From NCBI RefSeq assembly GCF_015832195.1, contig NC_052020.1, positions 806,001 to 870,000 on the forward strand: 64,000 bases of DNA. Direction: 5' to 3'. This DNA comes from Motacilla alba alba. Taxonomy: Eukaryota; Chordata; Aves; Passeriformes; Motacillidae. The notes below the pieces were generated by a model, which worked only from the letters and a program-made list of their open reading frames with translations, was not told the DNA's origin and ran no database searches. The position numbers and the translations under genes were made by a program. This document shows, piece after piece, positions 58,161 to 64,000 of the stretch. Position 1 is the first letter of the stretch. Every line of letters starts with the position of its first letter.

Positions 58161-61035
58161 AACCTGAACTGTCAGCATTACAAGACCATTCCCTCTGCAG
58201 TTCATCAGAGCACCTCTGCAGCAGGGCACAGGTGTTTTGTTAGACATTCTTGGAGCAGTGGGATATATTCCAGGCCAAACCAAATAAAACCTTCAGTCTC
58301 CTCTCATACCATGAGTGCTGTTAAAATACCGAACTGGACTGGAAGCTTTCTTGCTGGGGAATCAGTTTTGTTTAAAAATGACACAAGGGCATTCTTTTGT
58401 GTTTCAGTGTGGTGGTGGTAATTGTGGTTTTTATGCAGCAAACAGATCAGAGAAAAGATAACTTCTGGATGTCAGCAAATCCTTTAAAAACCAACCAAAC
58501 AAAAGCACACCCAAAGCCTTTTCATCTGCCTGAGAAAAAGTAGAATTATTTGTTACTAACATACTCTAGGTATTTTAAGGTGAATTGTTCATTTGCTTAA
58601 GCTGTGGCTGCAGTATCTGATGAAAGGTGTCATACAGAAAATCATTCCAGCAGTCTCAAATTGTAGAAACTCATGTTTCAGCTAAATTACATATTTGGAT
58701 GTAAATTTGGCAAAAGAGCATTAACAGAGGCTTTTGTGCATTTACTCTAATCACTGGCTGAAGGACAGCTGGTCAAATCTCATCTTTAACATGATTTGGA
58801 TAATGTTGGTTGGGAAATGGAAGAGTTAAACCAATTTCAATGGTGTCTGTCCTACCTTACATTAAACCAGTAAAGCAGAATCATACGATTTTTTATAATT
58901 TCTGGTTGAACAATAAACTGAACCTACAGAAGTAATTAATTCTTTATAACCAACAATTTGAATTAAAAAGGACAATTACTTTTATGTTCCATTTTCTCTG
59001 ATCTCCGTTTTGAATTTACAGTCACTTCTGAAGTTCTACCTTTCTAATCCTTAGTAGTGGTTTCATTAACGCTCTTTACTCTGGCATAATGCTCTTGAAT
59101 GCTTCAGTGTCAATTCCTGTGAAACAGTATGAAGGTCCAAGCCTTCAGAAAAGAAAGAATTTGGAAGAAATAATCACCCCCTGTCTTGCAGAAATGGGAG
59201 GAAATGGAGTATAGAAGATTCTTAGGCTTCTTCTAAGGAATTTCTTTCTAGAAAAGTAATTATCTAATGAGCAATTGAAGGAGGTCACTTTCCATCTATT
59301 TACAGATTTTTTTTTTAGACATCAGACAACATGGATAATGATGACAGTTGATGTTGGATTTAATTGGTGCTTGGGCTGCAAAGCCTTCCTAGGAGTTTGT
59401 TCTCCATTATGCTTAAGGAGAAGCTCCATTCATGCATTAAAAACTGATTAAGACAGAAAGGACAAAGAATAGGAAGAAATCATCTGTTTCCCAAGAGAAG
59501 ACAGTCATGGGCAGGGGAGGTTGGGATCTGCATTGTTCAGCATACGCAGATGTGATCAGACAGGCATGTAAACACTGAGGGCACCATAGCCTTAATAACT
59601 TCTAAAGCCAGCTGCAAAAGGTGGGAGAAGCCATGACCCTGACTGACAAGTTGATGAAACAGCAAAATTACAAAAATTAATTGAAGTATGGAGTTCCTGT
59701 CATGTGAGAAGGGGCTGCATTTATGAGACTCACATTGGCCAAGAGCCATCTAAGAAGGGGGTCTGTGATAGGCCTGCTCAGTATGTTCATGTCTCTTTGG
59801 ACTGTGAGAAAGTACCAGTTCAGAACTTTGTGAATTTGTGATTGCTTGCACAGCTAGTGTAACCAATCACTTGCAATCACTGACACAGACAGCCTTTAAG
59901 CCATTAAATTTGTTGAAGCTTTTCCAGGCAAAGCCTGGCAAGAGGACTGTTCTTGTCCCTCAATACTCAGAGCCTGACAATATTTAGAAATAGGATATTT
60001 GGCTGCCTCAGTTCTTGTTTGACATAGTACAATGATTTGTATTACTATAGTTAAAGATAGAAATAAAACAGCATTGAGGAATTGTTTGAGAAAACCAAGA
60101 TTTCTAGATGTTAAAAATTATTTTGCATTTACTCTTTTTTATTTATTTATTTATCTATTTATTTTTTTAATCTGAATTTAGAAAGATTCAGAAATTGAGT
60201 GAACTGCAATCTCTGGAAATCTGTTTCAGTTGTTTCCAAAGTTTAACACCCCAGAATGAAGAGACTTAAAGTTGCTTAGGGACAAGGTTGTTATCGGAGG
60301 GGTAGGGTGTAGACACATGACAGCTTTGAGGAGAACGGAACATAATGCTTCTCTGAGAAACTGTAGACATGCGACTCACAAAGGACCATATGTTGCATCT
60401 TTTACTCCTGCTGGTGAATTGCTGGTCACACATGAGTCACTTGAGATGGATTAACTGAAAGTTTTGAGGCAAGGAAACTGTAAAGTGTAATGCTGCCAGA
60501 AAAAAATAAATCACACCAGCGCATAAAAGTAGCTAATACAGCAGCATAGCAGAGATCAATTGCAGAATGAAGTAATTTTTGATGGTTTTGATAGAAAAAC
60601 ATTTTGGAAAGACAAATGGACAAGACAAGCTTGGCAAACACTGAGAATGGAAAATGCCATCTGAAAAGAGAAAATACAGACATAAATTTTATATCAGCTG
60701 TATCAGGGAGATGGAAAATGCCTTCTAAGCCATGAATCTGGTGATGGAGAAGACAACACTCACCCATGTGCTCCTAGCTCTTGGAGGTTGCTTTTTAGTC
60801 TAATCGTCCATAGATGTTTCAATGTTCTTTCTGGCCCTATTCCGTTCCTTTGCATGAAGTGTTTGCCTAATGTGCGGTGAGAGCTCAGTCCAGAAGACAG
60901 GATACAGTTCACTTTCCCCCTTGAAACAGTGTCAGCACTCTTTTGTTTCTGTATCTTCTGTTATGTTAAATCTCTTCCTTTCTGTGCGCAGTGGATGGTT
61001 TTGAAATGGTGGAGCCCATGGCTTGGACAGGTGCA
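58161..61035. other. Unique sequence with T-rich simple repeat
   Basis: No gene supported. A TTTA/TTTAT simple repeat lies around 60137-60170, and a T run near 59309. Open frames are short and unremarkable. Confidence 0.55.
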
Positions 61036-62075
61036 CTCTAGGCTGGGTTAAGAACTGGACAGCCAGGCCCAGAGAGTGCCAGTGCGTGGTGCCACATCCA
61101 GCTGGGGACAGTCACCAGTGGGGTTCCCCAGGGCTCAGTGTTGTGGTTGGTCCTGTTTAATATCTTTATTGATGATCCAGTCATGAGCATTGTGGGCTCC
61201 CTCAGTAAATTTGTGGATGATAGTAAGTTGGGTGGGAGTTTTGATCTGCTGGAGGGAGGAAGGCCCTGCAGAGGGATCTGGGCAGGCTGGAGGGATGGGC
61301 TGAGGCCAGTGGTGTGAGATTCAACAAGTCCAAGCATCAGGTCCTGTCCTTGTGTCACAACAACCCCATGCACTGCTACAGGCTGAAGGAGGAGGGCTGA
61401 GAAGGGACCAATGGAAAAGCACCTGGGGGTGCTGGTCAAGAGCTGCTGAAAATGAGCCAGGGTGTGTCCAGGTAGAGAGTGACACCCTGGCCTGTATCAG
61501 CAAGAGTGTGGCCAGCAGGAGCAGGGCAGTGCCTGTCCCGCTGGACTGGGCACTGGTGAGGCCACGCCTCGAGTGCTGCGTCCAGTTCTGGGTCCCTCAG
61601 TTCCAGAAGGACATTGAGGGGCTGGAATGGATCCAGAGAAGGGCAGTGGAGCTGGGAGGGTCTGGAGGGTAAAAGCCCTGTGAGAAGCAGGTGAGGGAGC
61701 TGGGGGCGTTCCGCCTGCAGAAAAGGAGGCTCAGGGGTGGCTTTATCACTCTCTAGAGCTGCCTGACAGGAGGGTGCAGCCCGGTGGGGATCGGCCTCTC
61801 CTGCCAGGCAGCCGGTGACAGGATGAGAGGACACGGCCTCCAGCTGCACCAGGGGAGGTCCAGGTTGGACACCAGCAGGAATTGCTTCACAGAAAGGGTT
61901 GTCCAGCATTGGAAGGGGCTGCCCAGGGAGGTGGTGGAATCCTTTTCCCTGCAGGTGTCCAAGAAAGAGCTGGACGTGGCACTTGGTGCTATGGCCAAGT
62001 TGACATGGTGCCATTCAAAGGCTGGAATGGACGATCTTGGAGGTCTTTTCCAACCTCAGTGCTTCTGTGACTCAT
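61036..62075 (+). mobile_element. CR1 LINE, ~1 kb, with reverse-transcriptase remnant
   Basis: This sense-strand CR1 copy starts within ORF2. Translation near 61100-61235 gives the CR1 RT stretch with [10 protein letters not shown], then LFNIFIDD and a degraded catalytic box FVDD (FADD in active CR1). Stops and frame changes follow. The 3' part shows 'GTGAGGGAGCTGGGGGCG', 'AGAAAAGGAGGCTCAGGGG' and 'GGCTGCCCAGGGAGGTGG', and ends near 'TTCCAACCTCAGTGCTTCTG'. It is 5'-truncated and nonfunctional. The short open frames on both strands across it are shadows of this element. Confidence 0.85.
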
Positions 62076-64000
62076 GGATGTTAGTTATGTGGAGCTGCGT
62101 TTTGCTGTAGTTGGTGCTTTGCTGAGCAGTCTCTGCAAAGCAGTGAAAAATGAGCAGTCCTGTGTGAGCTACATGAACTGGTGATTGCTAAAAATGTTAT
62201 GAAGGGCGATGTGCAACAGAACTAGTGTAAACTTAAATGAGGTGATTTTTAAATGAGGAATGGAAAAGATGACAGGAAATAATAGTAAAGGGACAGAGTA
62301 GATATGGACCTGAAGAAGGCAAGAGAGAGACAAAGAAAAAATGCCAGAGGAATAATGAGATGAGAATGTGTCCCAGCATAGCAAGGAAAAGTAGTTTTTG
62401 TTTTTCTCTTGTCTTTCTCCATCCTACTTTTCATTCATTCAGCTTTTTTTTCCAAGTTTTCTTCCTTTCTTTTTGTTTTGCATTCAGTTCCTATTCATTA
62501 TCTTACAACATCCACTTACCAAATCCCTTACTCCAAAACCCAGCTCCAGAAAATGCAAAGGCATCTTTGCAATTCCTGCATATGTATTTTTATGGTTTAA
62601 TAGAAGTTTAAGATCAGTTTAAAATTAGTGTTAGTGATGACTAGGGACAATAGATTCCAAAGATCATCAGATCACTTCCTTGGGAACTGAACACCTGACC
62701 TTTATCTTCAAAATACAGAAAGCTGCATCTTTTGAAGAGCTAAAACCCCAGTTTTGTATTTTGAATTGTTGGGAAGATCTCATGTGCAGAAGGGGTAATC
62801 TCTGCTTGAGATGTACAGGTCTTGATTTGTGTGTGCAGGCTCAGACATCAGAGCTTCCAAAAAAATTACCTTCCCAGAGTAATTCAGACTTTCCTAAATT
62901 TATTTAGTCATCTCTCTCAACAATGTAAAATGCTGTGTTGCTTAGTGAGTGTCTTTGGAATTTTTTATCACCTTTCCAAGCAAAAGCTGTGATAATCATG
63001 GGTGAGAGGGAAGAAATAATAGAAGAAAATCTCCTCAGACTAGATAACAATGAAGATTATATCTCCACAAACTAATAGGATTTCAGCTAAGAATCTGAAT
63101 AGAATGTGATAAAAATAAAGTTTAAAAGTTAAGCTTTTCCACTGATTTCTAACAAGGTGTAAGAAACTTGTTCTTATAAAATGGGGTAAGCATTTTTGGT
63201 TCTGATGTTTCCAGCACCATCTTACACGTAAAAATGTTTTGCCTGCATCAAAATGCTGCAATAAAAATACAGTTCTTAAACATTTCACTCCCATGAACTG
63301 TAATGATAAGTAAGAAATACTAACTGAATTACTTATAGGTCACTTTACAGCTGCCACTTATCTTGCATTATTTACTAGATTGTGAGGTTAATATTTCCTC
63401 AGCACCGTTTGAAATGGTGCTCTATTATAGCAGTGTAGTTGGGGGAAATCCACATTCAAACCTGTAATACATACCTGTTTTAAGAAATGTGAAATAATTA
63501 TGTGAAATAATTTGCATAGCATGACACAGCACAGTGGTATCAGGACAAGGATAAAATCAAGACACATATTTTAATAACCTGCACAGTAGATTGTACTGCC
63601 TCAAGCTTAAATACCTGAAGCAGAAAACACCACTTTCATTGAAGTGAAAATATTTCATAGACCTTGTGTTCCCCTACAATTTAAATGTTCAAAAAAGAAA
63701 CATTTCAAGGTTTTACCACCTAATTTTCTCCCTGATTATAACGTGAGGCTGGCAGCATTTCTATTCTTCTATTGTTCCTTTTCCTGTTTTTGTTCCCATT
63801 AAATTATTAAAGTGACTGCTTATGTATTTATGTAATATGTCACACGAAGGGGTCTCATCTGGACTGTAATACTAAACAATAAATCAAAATTACAAAACCA
63901 ACCAATTTCTAAATGGCATACACTTAGATACCTCCAACTTTGTATAAACCCATAAAAGAAGACTTTTAAAGAGACCTGTCTAGAATATTATTACCAGAGG
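62076..64000. other. Right-end unique sequence
   Basis: No gene supported. The DNA is AT-rich with a pyrimidine-rich stretch near 62395-62480. Three overlapping plus-strand frames of 63-83 codons there reflect low-complexity T/C content. The window ends in undistinguished sequence. Confidence 0.55.

Overview
This is a vertebrate, almost certainly bird (probably songbird), nuclear window. It contains avian CR1 retrotransposon fragments, LTRs that resemble songbird endogenous retroviruses, AT-rich unique sequence with poly(A)/poly(T) runs, and GT-AG introns with AATAAA poly(A) signals. No bacterial-type gene organisation is present. The species assignment rests on remembered repeat families and has not been checked by a search.

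Layout. From 1 to about 23.65 kb is gene-poor unique sequence. It is interrupted by a CR1 3' end (11.78-12.14 kb) and a nested LTR cluster (15.44-17.13 kb) that contains a GC-rich 47/55-bp minisatellite. From about 23.65 to 56.99 kb lies a head-to-tail array of eleven units with a period of about 3,040 bp. Beyond it are a short CR1 piece, an ERV LTR-like fragment (57.67-58.16 kb), unique sequence, a CR1 copy of about 1 kb with an RT remnant (61.04-62.08 kb), and more unique sequence.

Main result. Each array unit carries, on the minus strand, what I read as a compact two-exon gene. It has a CRE-like site and GC/CACCC boxes, an ATG in strong Kozak context, an 86-codon exon 1, a GT-AG phase-0 intron of 339-343 bp, an 80-codon exon 2 plus stop, and an AATAAA signal. 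The predicted 166-aa protein has an N-terminal signal-like segment, one further hydrophobic segment, and an Arg/Cys-rich tail. I do not recognise its family. Exon lengths are identical in all eleven units, while all the length changes I found between CDS start and stop lie in the intron. Ten copies are intact. The eleventh, at the array edge, has a nonsense codon.

Array history that can be read from the sequence: units 1-9 carry a segment of about 422 bp, flanked by a short direct repeat, that is absent from units 10 and 11. The outermost flanks at both ends share variants that are missing from the core. Units 2 and 3 appear essentially identical. Unit 11 was invaded by a chimeric endogenous-retrovirus fragment (sense pol piece joined to an inverted LTR) with a 4-bp target duplication, and unit 10 preserves the empty site.
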